Below are positions 45,151 through 55,057 of a stretch of 64,000 bases of DNA, piece by piece. Every line of letters begins with the position of its first letter. Within the stretch, counting starts at the first letter, position 1. Where the stretch lies: positions 124,001-188,000 of the forward strand of contig SCRT01000007.1 of NCBI GenBank assembly GCA_004298465.1, given 5' to 3'. Origin of the DNA: Nevskiaceae bacterium. Its GTDB lineage: Bacteria > Pseudomonadota > Gammaproteobacteria > Nevskiales > Nevskiaceae. The notes under the pieces were generated by a model that saw nothing but the letters and a program-made list of their open reading frames with translations, had not been told where the DNA came from and did no database searches. A program made the position numbers and the translations under genes.

Positions 45151-46947
45151 TCAATATTCGCGAACTTGCGGTTCGATGTACTTCGCTTCTTCGTCGAGCG
45201 TGTAGGTGTGCACCGGGCGATAGTCGATCTTCACGCTGGTTTCACCGTCGCGCCATGCCAGCGTGTGCTTCATCCAGTGCACGTCATCGCGGTCCGGGCA
45301 GTCGTCGCGTGCATGGGCGCCACGCGATTCCGTGCGGTTCTGCGCACAGGCGAGCGTGAACAGCGCGTTTGTGAGCAGGTTCTCAAGCTCCATGGTTTCC
45401 GCGAGGTCGGAGTTCCACACCAGCGAGGTGTCGGATACCTGAACATCGTCGTAGGACTTGATGATGTCGTTCAGCAGCGCCCGACCCTTGTCCATCGACT
45501 CCTGCGTGCGGAACACGGCGGCATGCGCCTGCATCGTCTTCTGCATCTTCACGCGGATCTGTGCCGTGCCGAGTGTGCCTTTCTGGGCATAACGCAGGCG
45601 GTCGAAACGCGCCAGGGCGCGATCCTCGGAGTCCTTGGCGATGGCCTTTAGTGGCGCCCCGATCTTGAGCTTGGCAGCACATTCGAGCGCCGCCGCACGG
45701 CCGAAGACCACGAGGTCAAGCAGCGAGTTGGAGCCGAGGCGGTTCGCACCGTGCACCGACACGCAGGCCGCCTCCCCCACGGCCATGAGGCCGGGCACGA
45801 CGGCGTCCGGGTTGCCGTCCTTCAGGGTGACGACTTCGCCGTGCATGTTGGTGGGAATACCACCCATGTTGTAGTGCACGGTCGGCAGCACCGGAATCGG
45901 CTCCTTCGTGGCGTCGACGCCGGCGAAGATGCGCGCGGTTTCCGTGATGCCCGGCAGACGCTCATGCAGCACCTGCGGCCCCAGATGCTGCAGGTTCAGG
46001 AAGATGTGGTCGTGCTCGCCACCGACGCCGCGGCCTTCGTTGATCTCCACCGTCATGGCGCGCGCCACGACGTCGCGGCATGCAAGGTCCTTGTCGTGCG
46101 GCGCGTAGCGCTCCATGAAGCGCTCGTTCTTGGCGTTTGTCAGATAGCCGCCTTCGCCGCGGCTGCCTTCGGTGATGAGGCAACCCGCGCCGTAGATGCC
46201 GGTCGGATGGAACTGGACGAATTCCATGTCCTGCAGCGCGATGCCGGCACGCGCCGCCATGCCGCCACCGTCGCCGGTGCAGGTGTGTGCCGACGTGCAG
46301 GAGAAGAACGCGCGGCCATAGCCGCCGGTGGCGAGGATCGTGCGCTGCGCGCGGAAGCGGTGCAGCTTGCCGTCGTTCAGGTCCCACGCGAGTACGCCGT
46401 GGCAGCTGCCGTCCTCAGCCATCAAGAGGTCGATGGCGAAGTATTCAATGTAGAACTCGGCTTTTGCCTTCAGCGCCTGCTGGTACAGCGTGTGCAGCAT
46501 GGCGTGGCCGGTGCGGTCAGCTGCGGCACAGGTGCGGTGCGCCTGCTTTTCGCCGTAGTTGAGCGACATGCCGCCGAATGGCCGCTGGTAGATCTTGCCG
46601 TCCGGCGTGCGCGAAAACGGCATGCCGTAATGTTCCAGCTCGATGATGGCGGGAATGGCTTCGCGCGTCATGTACTGGATGGCGTCCTGGTCACCGAGCC
46701 AGTCACTGCCCTTGACGGTGTCGTACATGTGGTAGCGCCAGTTGTCTTCTGGCTGGATATTGCCGAGCGCGGCGGAAATGCCACCCTGGGCTGCGACCGT
46801 ATGGCTGCGCGTCGGAAAAACCTTGCTGATGGAGGCCGTCTTCAAGCCCGCTTCGGCGAGACCCAGCGTCGCCCGCAGGCCCGCCCCCCCCGCGCCCACG
46901 ACCACGACGTCATACGCATGGTCAACGATATCGTAGGCAGCCATCAC
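45151..46947 (-). CDS. sdhA: Succinate dehydrogenase flavoprotein subunit
   Basis: A 598-residue flavoprotein. The Rossmann motif is [21 protein letters not shown]. The His for covalent FAD is in [33 protein letters not shown] and the catalytic Arg region [20 protein letters not shown] follow, then the C-terminal domain with [15 protein letters not shown]. It oxidises succinate in the TCA cycle. The first of two ATGs overlaps the sdhD stop (ATGA). Confidence 0.97.
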   Translation of the reverse strand: MMAAYDIVDHAYDVVVVGAGGAGLRATLGLAEAGLKTASISKVFPTRSHTVAAQGGISAALGNIQPEDNWRYHMYDTVKGSDWLGDQDAIQYMTREAIPAIIELEHYGMPFSRTPDGKIYQRPFGGMSLNYGEKQAHRTCAAADRTGHAMLHTLYQQALKAKAEFYIEYFAIDLLMAEDGSCHGVLAWDLNDGKLHRFRAQRTILATGGYGRAFFSCTSAHTCTGDGGGMAARAGIALQDMEFVQFHPTGIYGAGCLITEGSRGEGGYLTNAKNERFMERYAPHDKDLACRDVVARAMTVEINEGRGVGGEHDHIFLNLQHLGPQVLHERLPGITETARIFAGVDATKEPIPVLPTVHYNMGGIPTNMHGEVVTLKDGNPDAVVPGLMAVGEAACVSVHGANRLGSNSLLDLVVFGRAAALECAAKLKIGAPLKAIAKDSEDRALARFDRLRYAQKGTLGTAQIRVKMQKTMQAHAAVFRTQESMDKGRALLNDIIKSYDDVQVSDTSLVWNSDLAETMELENLLTNALFTLACAQNRTESRGAHARDDCPDRDDVHWMKHTLAWRDGETSVKIDYRPVHTYTLDEEAKYIEPQVREY

Positions 46948-47327
46948 ATCCCTCCAAACGCAACTTTGAGCACCGCGATGATCGCGATCACCGCCACCAG
47001 TCCGTGCGCGAGCTTGAACAGCATGAGCGTCGCCAGCTTCTTGAACTGCCCGCCCACGTAGTCTTCAACCACCACCTGCACGCCGAGCGCGGAGTGGTAG
47101 AACAGCACGGCGAAATAGAACACCAACACCGCCGCCACCAGCGGGTTGTGCAGCCACGCGACGATGGCGTCATGCGGCACCAGCTGATGCGTTGCCACGC
47201 TGAACACGAACCACAGCGACAGCGGCAGCAGCGCGACCGCCGTGATGCGCTGCATCCACCAGTGCTGAACCCCTTCCTTCGCGGAACCCAGGCCACGGGC
47301 CTGTCCGAGTGGAGATCTCAGGAGCAT
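46944..47327 (-). CDS. sdhD: Succinate dehydrogenase membrane anchor subunit
   Basis: A 127-residue protein with three membrane helices ([60 protein letters not shown]). [16 protein letters not shown] carries the His and Asp/Tyr typical of the heme and quinone site. It anchors SdhAB together with SdhC. It starts 22 bases after sdhC and overlaps sdhA. Confidence 0.94.
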   Translation of the reverse strand: MLLRSPLGQARGLGSAKEGVQHWWMQRITAVALLPLSLWFVFSVATHQLVPHDAIVAWLHNPLVAAVLVFYFAVLFYHSALGVQVVVEDYVGGQFKKLATLMLFKLAHGLVAVIAIIAVLKVAFGGM

Positions 47328-47349
47328 GTCACCCTCCGGTTATTGGAAA

Positions 47350-47751
47350 TCAAGCAAAACAGACGACGAGCCACAGCACGGCCGTGAGGGCCAGCGAGCT
47401 CAACACCACGATCCAGCCACCCAGATCCACCTGGCTGCGCTCGAACGCCTTGCCACCGTCCCAGACGAGATGACGCACGCCATTGCAGGCGTGGTAGAAC
47501 AGTGCCCAGCTCCAGCAGATCAACAGGAACTGCCCGAACGGCGACGCGGCAAACCCGGTATAGGCCGCGTACTGCTCCGGCCCCATCGCGGCGCACAACA
47601 CCCACGCGGCCAGGCCGAGCGAGCCGATCGCCAGCCCGACACCCGTGATGCGGTGCAGGAATGACAGGGCGGAAGAAAGCTGGAAGCGGTAATACTGCCC
47701 CAGCATGAATGGCGAAAGCGGACGATTGGCCGCAGGATCCTTCGCAGACAT
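47350..47751 (-). CDS. sdhC: Succinate dehydrogenase cytochrome b556 subunit
   Basis: A 133-residue protein with three membrane helices. The family signature RPLSPFMLGQYYRFQLSSALSFLHRITGV is partly visible at residues 10-37, with the Ser and Arg of the quinone site. The heme His lies in LFYHACNGVRHLVWD. It is the first structural gene of sdhCDAB. The DUF1674 gene lies 75 bases upstream on the same strand. Confidence 0.94.
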   Translation of the reverse strand: MSAKDPAANRPLSPFMLGQYYRFQLSSALSFLHRITGVGLAIGSLGLAAWVLCAAMGPEQYAAYTGFAASPFGQFLLICWSWALFYHACNGVRHLVWDGGKAFERSQVDLGGWIVVLSSLALTAVLWLVVCFA

Positions 47752-47826
47752 ACCGGCTCCTCAACAACAGACAAGCAACAATTCACGGCGCCGCATGGCG
47801 CCCCCTTCACTCAGCAACAATACAAT

Positions 47827-48024
47827 TCAAAAATCGACGCAGCGACCGTCTTTTTCCCAGTCGTAATAACGGGTCGGGTCCAGCCCCTTCTTGCGGCCCC
47901 CGATTTCGCGCACCGGCACCGGGCTTGCAGCCTTGCGGTGCGCCAGATCCTCCGTGGTGGTCACGCGCGAATGTGCATCGTGCGGACGTGTGTCACACAC
48001 TTTTTCAGATTTGGAAGCAGTCAC
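47827..48024 (-). CDS. DUF1674 protein, SDHAF4-like complex II assembly factor
   Basis: A protein of about 65 residues. Its C-terminus IGGRKKGLDPTRYYDWEKDG followed by RCVDF is the DUF1674 core, shared with eukaryotic SDHAF4, which protects flavinylated SdhA before it joins SdhB. Location next to sdhC fits this role. The start is uncertain: GTG 48024 (VTASKSEKV) is the most likely, as the ORF upstream of it looks non-coding. No ribosome site stands out. Confidence 0.75.
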   Translation of the reverse strand: MTASKSEKVCDTRPHDAHSRVTTTEDLAHRKAASPVPVREIGGRKKGLDPTRYYDWEKDGRCVDF

Positions 48025-48178
48025 GACCCAAGGTCCACGGCGTTTTGCGTATTGTCGCAAAACTGCGCGCCTGCTGCCAACAATGACGCGCAGAAAAACT
48101 CTGGAAAAGCCGGCACGACAACCCTGCCCCGCAGCTGCAAGTCCAGGTCTGACAAGGACCCAGCGAATGCTCAGGAAC

Positions 48179-48207
48179 AAAAAAAGCGGCCCGGTGTCCC
48201 GGGCCGC
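48179..48207 (-). terminator. Intrinsic terminator after the porin gene
   Basis: On the minus strand GCGGCCCGG (48207-48199) and CCGGGCCGC (48194-48186) form a perfect 9-bp stem with a GACA loop, followed by seven T residues (48185-48179). Confidence 0.9.
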
Positions 48208-48267
48208 TGCTGCTTGTTGCCGCCCCGGCGCAGCCTGCCTGCGCCCGGACGGCCGACCAACGCCCTG

Positions 48268-49494
48268 TCAGAACTTGATCTCGCTGAACAACCCGATCTC
48301 GTTGTTGATCAGTGAATCCTTGCTGTTGCGCACCCGGTCGTGCTTGTAGACCAGCGATGCGACAATCCCCTTGCGGATCTCGTATTGCGCACCGACGTTG
48401 AAGTAAGTGTCGGTGAGCGACGGATCAACATTCCGGCTCGGGCGCACCTTGTCAAAGCGCGCGAAGGCCGTGATCGGCTTCATGATTTCGTAGGAAGCCC
48501 ACAGGGAATAGCCATCCGCACGATCAGACTGGTTCGGCGAACTCCGCAACAAGGCCTTGTTCTTCAAGAACGGGAAACTGGTTCCACCGAAACTGCCATC
48601 CTTGTAGGTCTGTGGATTCATCTGGTTGAAATACTCGCCGCCCAGACGCAGGCCATCGTTCACATAGCCGACGAGGACGTGGTACAGCAATCCATCGCGC
48701 GTTGCTGGCCCACCGCCCACCGCCTGTCCGTGCTTGCCGGCATAGCCACCGGCAGCCACGGTCAGGCCATCGAACGGGTGCAACCCAAGACGAAGCGCCA
48801 CATCCGGCTGGCGGGTACGGAAGTTCACATGGTTGTAGCTGCCACCACTGACCACCGAGAGCTGATAGTCGAAGATGCCCCGCTCGCCCGCCGCGTGGAC
48901 ACCCCAATCAGCCGAGGAAATCAGGCCCATGCGATCTTCCACGGTCGGCTCCACATAGCGGAAACCGTAAAGGTTCTCTTCATACGGGACCCACGGCAGA
49001 TCCGAAGAACCGGCACGCAATTTGAACAAGGGTGAAAAGGCGCCCTGGACATAGGCTTTCTTGACGAAAATCGTTGATTTCCCATCGGCGCTGCTGTAGT
49101 GGAAGTCGGTGGTGAGGTTCATCGACCAGGTCGAATCGAAGGCATGATCCATCGACAGATAGAAACGCTTGACATCGAAGCCGAGGCCATTGGCCGTGCC
49201 TTTGCTACCGTTCAGGTTCTGCGACAGGTTCGTGGCGTCGAAATACATCTTGGCGCCAAACTTTGTGTCATTGACCCAGCTCGCCACAGCCGGCTGAACA
49301 GTAGACGAGGCGGGCGCCGGGCTCTGGGTCGCCTGTTGCCGGCTGAGCTGGTCAATCTGTGACTGCAGAGCGTCGATCTGCTGCTGCAACGACGATTGGG
49401 TCGCGCCGGAAGGAGGTGCCGCGAGGGCTGGGGAGGCCAGCGCGGCAGCGCTGAATGCCGTCATCATGCCCGCTGCAAAAAGGGTGTAACGCAT
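48268..49494 (-). CDS. Outer-membrane porin, possibly phosphate-selective (OprO/P-like)
   Basis: A 408-residue exported protein with signal peptide RYTLFAAGMMTAFSAAALA...ALA. A short coiled-coil (SSLQQQIDALQSQIDQLSRQ), typical of trimeric porins such as OprP, comes next. A beta-barrel with alternating aromatic strands (AKMYFDATNLSQNLNG, KRFYLSMDHAFDSTWSMNL, YTEFxxTF-type ends) follows, and the C-terminus is EIGLFSEIKF with a terminal Phe for BAM recognition. It lies downstream of phoB-phoR and carries a Pho-box-like site, so a phosphate-starvation role is inferred. AAGGA precedes the ATG. Confidence 0.8.
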   Translation of the reverse strand: MRYTLFAAGMMTAFSAAALASPALAAPPSGATQSSLQQQIDALQSQIDQLSRQQATQSPAPASSTVQPAVASWVNDTKFGAKMYFDATNLSQNLNGSKGTANGLGFDVKRFYLSMDHAFDSTWSMNLTTDFHYSSADGKSTIFVKKAYVQGAFSPLFKLRAGSSDLPWVPYEENLYGFRYVEPTVEDRMGLISSADWGVHAAGERGIFDYQLSVVSGGSYNHVNFRTRQPDVALRLGLHPFDGLTVAAGGYAGKHGQAVGGGPATRDGLLYHVLVGYVNDGLRLGGEYFNQMNPQTYKDGSFGGTSFPFLKNKALLRSSPNQSDRADGYSLWASYEIMKPITAFARFDKVRPSRNVDPSLTDTYFNVGAQYEIRKGIVASLVYKHDRVRNSKDSLINNEIGLFSEIKF

Positions 49495-49623
49495 GAACAC
49501 ATTCCTTGAATATGGGTTGGCGTGTTCCCGGCACGGCCTTCGTGGCCGCTGCGCAGCCGCCATGGCCGCTACCGGAAACGCGTGCAGCTTGCCGGGCGCA
49601 AGTGACAGTCTTGTGTTGCGAAT

Positions 49624-49641
49624 ATGAAGGTTTGGTGACAG
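49624..49641 (-). promoter_or_regulatory. Candidate Pho box upstream of the porin gene
   Basis: The minus strand reads CTGTCAC-CAAA-CCTTCAT. The halves match the Pho-box half-site CTGTCAT at 6/7 and 5/7 positions with the right 4-base spacing. It lies about 130 bases upstream of the porin ATG. The -10 region downstream is weak. Confidence 0.4.
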
Positions 49642-49737
49642 CCCCTGTAGGTGGTGTCACGACTGTCGCGGAATGCTTGCGAGGCGAAAGCAGCATCCCG
49701 AGCCGGGTAGCAAGGCCGCAGAGTCCCGAAAGCTGCT

Positions 49738-50787
49738 TCAGGGGTTGCCAAGCACCAGCAGGCGCGCCGCATCGAACACGCAGGAAAATGCCGATCCTTT
49801 GCCAGGTTCACTCTCAATGCGCAAGGTCGCCTGGTGCAGGTCGAGCACGTGCTTGACGATGGACAGGCCCAGCCCGGTGCCTCCGCTGGCGCGCGAACGG
49901 CTCGACGACACCCGATAGAAGCGCTCCGTGAGGCGGGAAAGATGCTCGGCCGGAATTCCGTAACCGGTGTCCGTCACCGTGTATTCCGCACCCCCTGGAG
50001 TCCGCCGCCAGACGATACGAATGGTGCCGCCATCAGGCGTATAGCGCACGGCATTCGTGACCAGGTTCGAGAATGCGCTGTGCAGATCCTTCGCCGACCC
50101 CCGCAGGTCGACATGCGCTGCGTCTTCCACCGTTACGCGATGCCGGCCGTGGCTGAGTGCCTCGGCTTCCCCGCGCAGTGTCTGCAGCAAGGCATCCATC
50201 GCCACGCGTTCCTCCGGCAGCGCGTGCTGCGCTTCCAGGTGGGAAAGCGTCAGCAGGTCCTCGACGATCTGGCGCATGCGCTGGGACTGGGTGCGCATCT
50301 CCACAAGCACCGGAGCCAGCGCTGGCACATCCCCGGGATCGAGTAGTTCCAGATACCCGTGAATCACGGTCAGCGGCGTACGCAGCTCGTGCGACACGTT
50401 CGCAACGAAATCCCGGCGCACGCGTTCAAGGCGCGTCAGGCGGCTCACGTCGCGCGCCACAAGCAGGCGGCGGCGATCCCCGTAGTCGATGAACGCGCAC
50501 TGTACCCGCACACCGGCCGCCGCCGGCGAGGCCACGCCGTCGGCATTGTCGCCACCCTCGCGGAGCCACGTGCCCAGTTCCTGATGGGCAAACCGGTCAG
50601 CCAGGCACACGCCGCGATCGGAAGGCCAGGTGATGCCGAGCAGACGCCCGGCGGCCGGGTTGGCCCACTGCACCCGGCCATCGGCGTCCAGCAGCACCAG
50701 CGCATCCGGCAGTGCCCGTGCCGCCGTCCGCAGATCACGCAACTGCGCCGCCAGACGCGCGGCGCGCACGTGATGTCCAGCGTTCAC
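49738..50787 (-). CDS. phoR: PhoR-type sensor histidine kinase without a membrane anchor
   Basis: A 349-residue kinase. A PAS-like domain (LPDALVLLDADGRVQWANPAAGRLLG) is at residues 27-52. The H-box RDFVANVSHELRTPLTVIHG holds His133. N, G1 and G2 boxes follow as NLVTNAVRYTPDGG, VTDTGYGIP and GGTGLGLSIVKHVLDLH. The PhoB overlap (GTGA) fixes the start at GTG 50787. The two N-terminal membrane helices normal in PhoR are missing; the protein begins with MNAGHHVRAARLAAQLRDLR, which corresponds to the segment after them. It should phosphorylate PhoB. Confidence 0.85.
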   Translation of the reverse strand: MNAGHHVRAARLAAQLRDLRTAARALPDALVLLDADGRVQWANPAAGRLLGITWPSDRGVCLADRFAHQELGTWLREGGDNADGVASPAAAGVRVQCAFIDYGDRRRLLVARDVSRLTRLERVRRDFVANVSHELRTPLTVIHGYLELLDPGDVPALAPVLVEMRTQSQRMRQIVEDLLTLSHLEAQHALPEERVAMDALLQTLRGEAEALSHGRHRVTVEDAAHVDLRGSAKDLHSAFSNLVTNAVRYTPDGGTIRIVWRRTPGGAEYTVTDTGYGIPAEHLSRLTERFYRVSSSRSRASGGTGLGLSIVKHVLDLHQATLRIESEPGKGSAFSCVFDAARLLVLGNP

Positions 50788-51467
50788 GGAGCTTCCGAAA
50801 GACGGTATCCGGTTCCCCGCACGGTCTGGATCAGCCCCTCCAGCCCATGGGTTCGCAACGCCTCGCGCAGGCGGCTGATGTGGACATCCACCGTGCGCTC
50901 CTCGATGTAGACGTTGCCGCCCCACACATGGTCGAGCAGTTGCGCGCGCGTGTAGGCGCGCTCCGCGTGGCCCATGAAGAAGTGCAGCAGGCGATACTCC
51001 ATCGGGCCGAGTTCGATCTGCGCGTCACCCACGTAGACGCGGTGCGCCGTGTGGTCGATGCGCAGCACGCCGATCGCCACCCCGTCGCTGTCGACCTGCG
51101 CGCGGCGCAGCACGGCGCGGATGCGTGCGACCAACTCGCGCGTGGAGAACGGCTTGACGACGTAATCATCGATGCCGGCGTCGAAGCCACCCACCCGGTC
51201 CGTTTCCTCGCCCCGGGCGGTGAGCATGATGATCGGCAGCCGGGTGGTCCGCGTATCCCGCCGCAGCTCGCGCGCGAGCTCCAGGCCGGACGTGCCGGGC
51301 AACATCCAGTCCAGCAGCACGAGGTCGGGTGGCGTATCGCTGATAGCGATGCGCGCCGCCTCCACATCGGCGGCATGGATCGCCTCCATGTCGGCCTTGC
51401 GTAGTGCAAAGGCCACCATGTCGCGGATCGGGGCTTCGTCTTCGACGATCAGGATGCGTTCATGCAC
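50784..51467 (-). CDS. phoB: Phosphate regulon response regulator PhoB
   Basis: A 227-residue OmpR-family regulator. The receiver domain has acidic residues ED in LIVEDEAP, phospho-acceptor Asp53 (VLLDWMLPG), the conserved Thr in MLTAR and Lys105 (VVKPF). The winged-helix domain includes ELGPMEYRLLHFFMGHAERAY and the recognition helix ERTVDVHISRLREAL, matching PhoB. It binds Pho boxes on phosphate starvation. It is the first gene of the phoBR pair. Confidence 0.94.
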   Translation of the reverse strand: MHERILIVEDEAPIRDMVAFALRKADMEAIHAADVEAARIAISDTPPDLVLLDWMLPGTSGLELARELRRDTRTTRLPIIMLTARGEETDRVGGFDAGIDDYVVKPFSTRELVARIRAVLRRAQVDSDGVAIGVLRIDHTAHRVYVGDAQIELGPMEYRLLHFFMGHAERAYTRAQLLDHVWGGNVYIEERTVDVHISRLREALRTHGLEGLIQTVRGTGYRLSEAP

Positions 51468-51545
51468 ATGGACACCTTTGGCCTGAGATGATGCGGCATT
51501 ATTGCAAGCTACCCCCAGGTCAGCATCCTGGCGGGACGCTGCAAC

Positions 51546-53066
51546 TCACGCCTCCGGCCGCATGGCGGGGAACAGCAGCACGTCGCGGATCGAGGCGGAA
51601 TCGGTGAAGAACATGACGAGGCGGTCGATGCCGATGCCGACGCCGGTGGTCGGCGGCAGCCCATATTCCAGCGCCCGGATATAGTCGGCGTCGTAATACA
51701 TGGCCTCGTCGTCACCGGCATCCTTGGCGGCGACCTGCGCACGGAAGCGGGCAGCCTGGTCTTCCGGATCGTTCAGCTCGGAGAAGCCGTTCGCCACCTC
51801 GCGGCCGCCGAGATAGAACTCGAAGCGATCGGTGATGTCCGGATCGTGGTCGTTACGACGTGCCAGCGGCGAGACTTCCGTCGGATATTCGGTGATGAAC
51901 GTGGGGTCGAACAGCGTTTCCTCCACCGTCGCCTCGAACAAGTCGGTGAGCAGCTTACCGGCACCGGCCCCCGACGCCACGTGCAGGTGGCGGCGTTCCA
52001 GCTCCGCAGCCAGATAGTCGCGGCTGCGCAGTTGGGCGGCATCCAGATTCGGGTTGGCCTGGGCCACCGCTTCCGCCATCGTCACGCGGCGGAACGGTTT
52101 GGCAAGGTCGTATTCCCGACCCTGATAAGTCAGCGCGGTCTTGCCGACCGCGGCCAGTGCGCCGTCGCGCACCAGCGTTTCCACCATGTCCATGGCGATC
52201 TGGTAGTCCGCATAGGCGCGGTAGAACTCCAGCATCGTGAATTCGGGGTTGTGACGCGTGGACAGCCCTTCGTTGCGGAAATTGCGGTTGATCTCGTAGA
52301 CGCGCTCGAAACCACCAACGACAAGGCGCTTCAGGTACAGCTCCGGTGCAATGCGCAGATAGAGGTCGCGATCCAGCGCGTTGTGGTGCGTCACGAACGG
52401 CCGCGCCGTGGCGCCGCCGGGAATCGGGTGCAGCATGGGCGTCTCGACTTCCACGAAACCCAGGCTGTCGAGAAAATGCCGCAGGAAGCGAATCGTCGCT
52501 GCCCGCACCTGGAAGGTCTGCCGAACGTCGGCGTTGACGATGAGGTCCACGTAACGCTGGCGGTAGCGCGTTTCGGTGTCCGTCAGCCCCGCCCATTTCT
52601 CCGGCAGCGGGCGCAGCGACTTGGACAGCAGCTGCAGTTCTTCGACGCGCAGCGACAGCTCACCGGTACGGGTTTTCATCAGCCCGCCGCGCACGCCGAC
52701 GATGTCGCCGATGTCCATGGACTTGAAGGCCTGGTAGCTTTCGGCGCCGAGCGCATCCTGTTTCAGGAACAACTGGATGCGGCCGGACATGTCCTGCAGC
52801 TGGGCGAAGCTGGCCTTGCCCATGACACGCTTGGCCATGAGCCGGCCGGCGAGCGCGAAGCGCGTCGCATCCGCCTCCAGCGACTCGGCGCTGCGCTCGC
52901 CATACGCACCCTGCAGATGTTCCGCCAGCGTGTCGCGGCGAAACGCGTTCGGGAACGCGATGCCCACCGCACGCAGCGTCGCCAGCTTCTCGCGCCGCCC
53001 GGCAATGACGTGGTTCTCGTCCTGCGCGGCCACCGCGCCCGTATCCATGGCACTTTCTTCATTCAT
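51546..53066 (-). CDS. lysS: Lysyl-tRNA synthetase, class II
   Basis: A 506-residue enzyme. The N-terminal OB fold binds the anticodon ([20 protein letters not shown]). Motif 1 is [20 protein letters not shown], motif 2 is [20 protein letters not shown] and motif 3 is [14 protein letters not shown]. It charges tRNA-Lys. The first ATG overlaps the stop of the methyltransferase gene upstream (ATGA). Confidence 0.96.
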   Translation of the reverse strand: MNEESAMDTGAVAAQDENHVIAGRREKLATLRAVGIAFPNAFRRDTLAEHLQGAYGERSAESLEADATRFALAGRLMAKRVMGKASFAQLQDMSGRIQLFLKQDALGAESYQAFKSMDIGDIVGVRGGLMKTRTGELSLRVEELQLLSKSLRPLPEKWAGLTDTETRYRQRYVDLIVNADVRQTFQVRAATIRFLRHFLDSLGFVEVETPMLHPIPGGATARPFVTHHNALDRDLYLRIAPELYLKRLVVGGFERVYEINRNFRNEGLSTRHNPEFTMLEFYRAYADYQIAMDMVETLVRDGALAAVGKTALTYQGREYDLAKPFRRVTMAEAVAQANPNLDAAQLRSRDYLAAELERRHLHVASGAGAGKLLTDLFEATVEETLFDPTFITEYPTEVSPLARRNDHDPDITDRFEFYLGGREVANGFSELNDPEDQAARFRAQVAAKDAGDDEAMYYDADYIRALEYGLPPTTGVGIGIDRLVMFFTDSASIRDVLLFPAMRPEA

Positions 53067-53731
53067 CCCAGCTTCACCGACATTTCCAGCCCACCCGCGA
53101 AGGGCAGCGTCTGCGTCGTGTATCCATGCGCCGCAAGGTAGGCAAAATACTCCGCATACGCCTCGCGATAGCTCGCCGTGTTGTCGGTCATGACGACCGC
53201 TCCAGTCCGCAGGTGCGGGCCGACGGCTTCGATGGCCGGCCGCACCATCGGAATCCAGATGTCCATCAGCATGAAATCAATGCCGCCCGGAAGCCGGGCC
53301 AGCGTTTCGCGCAGGTCACCCTCGCGCAGATCGATCTGGTCCGCAAGGCCGGCCTCGGCAAAATGGCGGCGCGCGATCTTCGCCTTCTCGGGCTCATACT
53401 CCGTGCCAATGACCACGCCGCCGCCGTTGTCGCGCACAGCGGCAGCCAAGTACAGCGTCGAGACGCCGTACGACGTGCCCGCCTCCACCACGCGGCGCGC
53501 GCCCAGGGCACGGCACAGGCGATGGCAGAATTCAGCCTTGTCGCGATCCAACGCAACGAGCTTGTCACGCCAGAAAGACCGGCCGGCGATCATATCTGCC
53601 ACCGACCCCGCCACCGATCTGGACTTCGTTTCCGTCACGTGCCGTTCCAGCTCGCCTTCCTGGGCGCTGCTGCGCTCATGCAGCCGATCCAGCAACGCAC
53701 GCAGTTCCCCATCGTCCTTCAGACTGTCCAT
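53063..53731 (-). CDS. Class I SAM-dependent O-methyltransferase
   Basis: A 222-residue protein with motif [20 protein letters not shown], a following acidic loop ([20 protein letters not shown]) and the motif [14 protein letters not shown]-terminal strand pair is typical of catechol-O-methyltransferase-like enzymes. Substrate unknown. GGAGG lies 8 bases before the chosen ATG; the in-frame GTG five codons upstream overlaps that site. Insertion of this gene between prfB and lysS is unusual, as those two are normally adjacent. Confidence 0.83.
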   Translation of the reverse strand: MDSLKDDGELRALLDRLHERSSAQEGELERHVTETKSRSVAGSVADMIAGRSFWRDKLVALDRDKAEFCHRLCRALGARRVVEAGTSYGVSTLYLAAAVRDNGGGVVIGTEYEPEKAKIARRHFAEAGLADQIDLREGDLRETLARLPGGIDFMLMDIWIPMVRPAIEAVGPHLRTGAVVMTDNTASYREAYAEYFAYLAAHGYTTQTLPFAGGLEMSVKLG

Positions 53732-53783
53732 CCACCTATCCTCCACTTGGCATCCGGCACTTGCCGCCCGGAGTCCGCTCGGC

Positions 53784-54879
53784 TCACAACCCCTGCTTGA
53801 GGCTTTCTTCCAGATACGGATCGAGGTGCCCGTTCAGCACGCGCTGGGTGTCGGAGATCTCCACGCCGGTGCGCAAATCCTTGATGCGCGACTGGTCGAG
53901 CACGTAGGAGCGGATCTGGTGCCCCCATTCGATGTCGCTCTTGGCATCTTCGATCGCCTGCTTCTCGGCGTTGCGCTTGTCGAGCTCGATCTGATACAGC
54001 CGGGCGCGCAGCATCTTCATCGCCTGGTCGCGGTTGGCGTGCTGGCTGCGCTGCGTCTGGCAGGACACGACGACACCGGATGGCATGTGTGTGATGCGGA
54101 TCGCGGATTCCGTCTTGTTGACGTGCTGGCCACCGGCACCGGAAGACCGGTAGGTGTCGACCTTCAGATCGTCCGACTTGATCTCGATCTCGAAGGAATC
54201 GTCCACTTCCGGCGACACGTAGACGCCGGCGAAGGACGTGTGGCGGCGGTTGCCAGAGTCGAACGGCGACTTGCGCACCAAGCGGTGCACGCCGGTTTCC
54301 GTGCGCAGCCAGCCGTAGGCATATTCGCCCTGGATGTAGATGGTGGCCGACTTGATGCCGGCGACTTCGCCGTCGGAACGTTCCATCAACTCGACCTTGT
54401 AGCCCTTGTCCTCCGCCCAGTGCAGGTACATGCGCAGGAGCATTTCCGCCCAGTCCTGCGCCTCAGTGCCGCCGGAGCCGGACTGGACGTCGAGATAGGC
54501 ATTGCTGACGTCCGATTCGTGCGAGAACATGCGCCGGAATTCGAGATCCGCAGCAATCTTGTCAAAACCAGCCACGTCGTGGGCAACTTCCGCCACCGTG
54601 GATTCGTCATTCTCGGCGACCGCAAGTTCCAGGAGTTCAAGCGCGTCCTTCAGCCCGGTGTCGGCCTGCTCCAGCGGCAGCACGGCACGCTCGAGCTGCG
54701 CCCGCTCGCGCCCCAGCGCCTGCGCCCGTGGCGGATCGTTCCAGATCTCGCCGCGCGCCAGCTCGGCGACAACTTCGGCCAGACGGTCACGCTTGTTCTC
54801 GTAGTCAAAGATAGCCCCGCAGCGCGTCGAAACGCGCCTGCAGGGCTTTGATCTCGCTGTGGATAGAGGTGGTTTCCAT
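53784..54879 (-). CDS. prfB: Peptide chain release factor 2, with programmed +1 frameshift
   Basis: A class I release factor for UGA and UAA. It is read from ATG 54879 for 24 codons ([20 protein letters not shown], then RGYL) to an in-frame TGA at 54807-54805. The ribosome must shift +1 there and continue as DYENKRDRL, giving 364 residues. The stop-recognition SPF motif (RKSPFDSGN) and the peptidyl-transferase motif [13 protein letters not shown] are intact. RF2 levels regulate their own synthesis through this shift. It diverges from the barrel-protein gene. Confidence 0.95.
54804..54819 (-). promoter_or_regulatory. prfB +1 frameshift site
   Basis: The minus strand reads CGG-GGC-TAT-CTT-TGA-C, with the slippery CTT followed by the weak stop TGA-C, as in E. 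coli. The upstream GGGG can act as the internal Shine-Dalgarno-like stimulator, although the canonical AGGGGG is one base weaker here. Confidence 0.93.
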
Positions 54880-55057
54880 GAAGGTAGGCAGCCCTGTTGA
54901 GCGGCACAGTATAGGGGGGGCGTGCGCCACAATCACGCCTGCCGTAGGATTGCGGGGACAGGGCGGCGACAATCGCGGGAACTTGGTGCCGGCCGTGCCA
55001 CACAGGTGCCGGCGACGGGGACAGCCGCCGGGGGCAATGCGAACACAGGGGAAGGGC

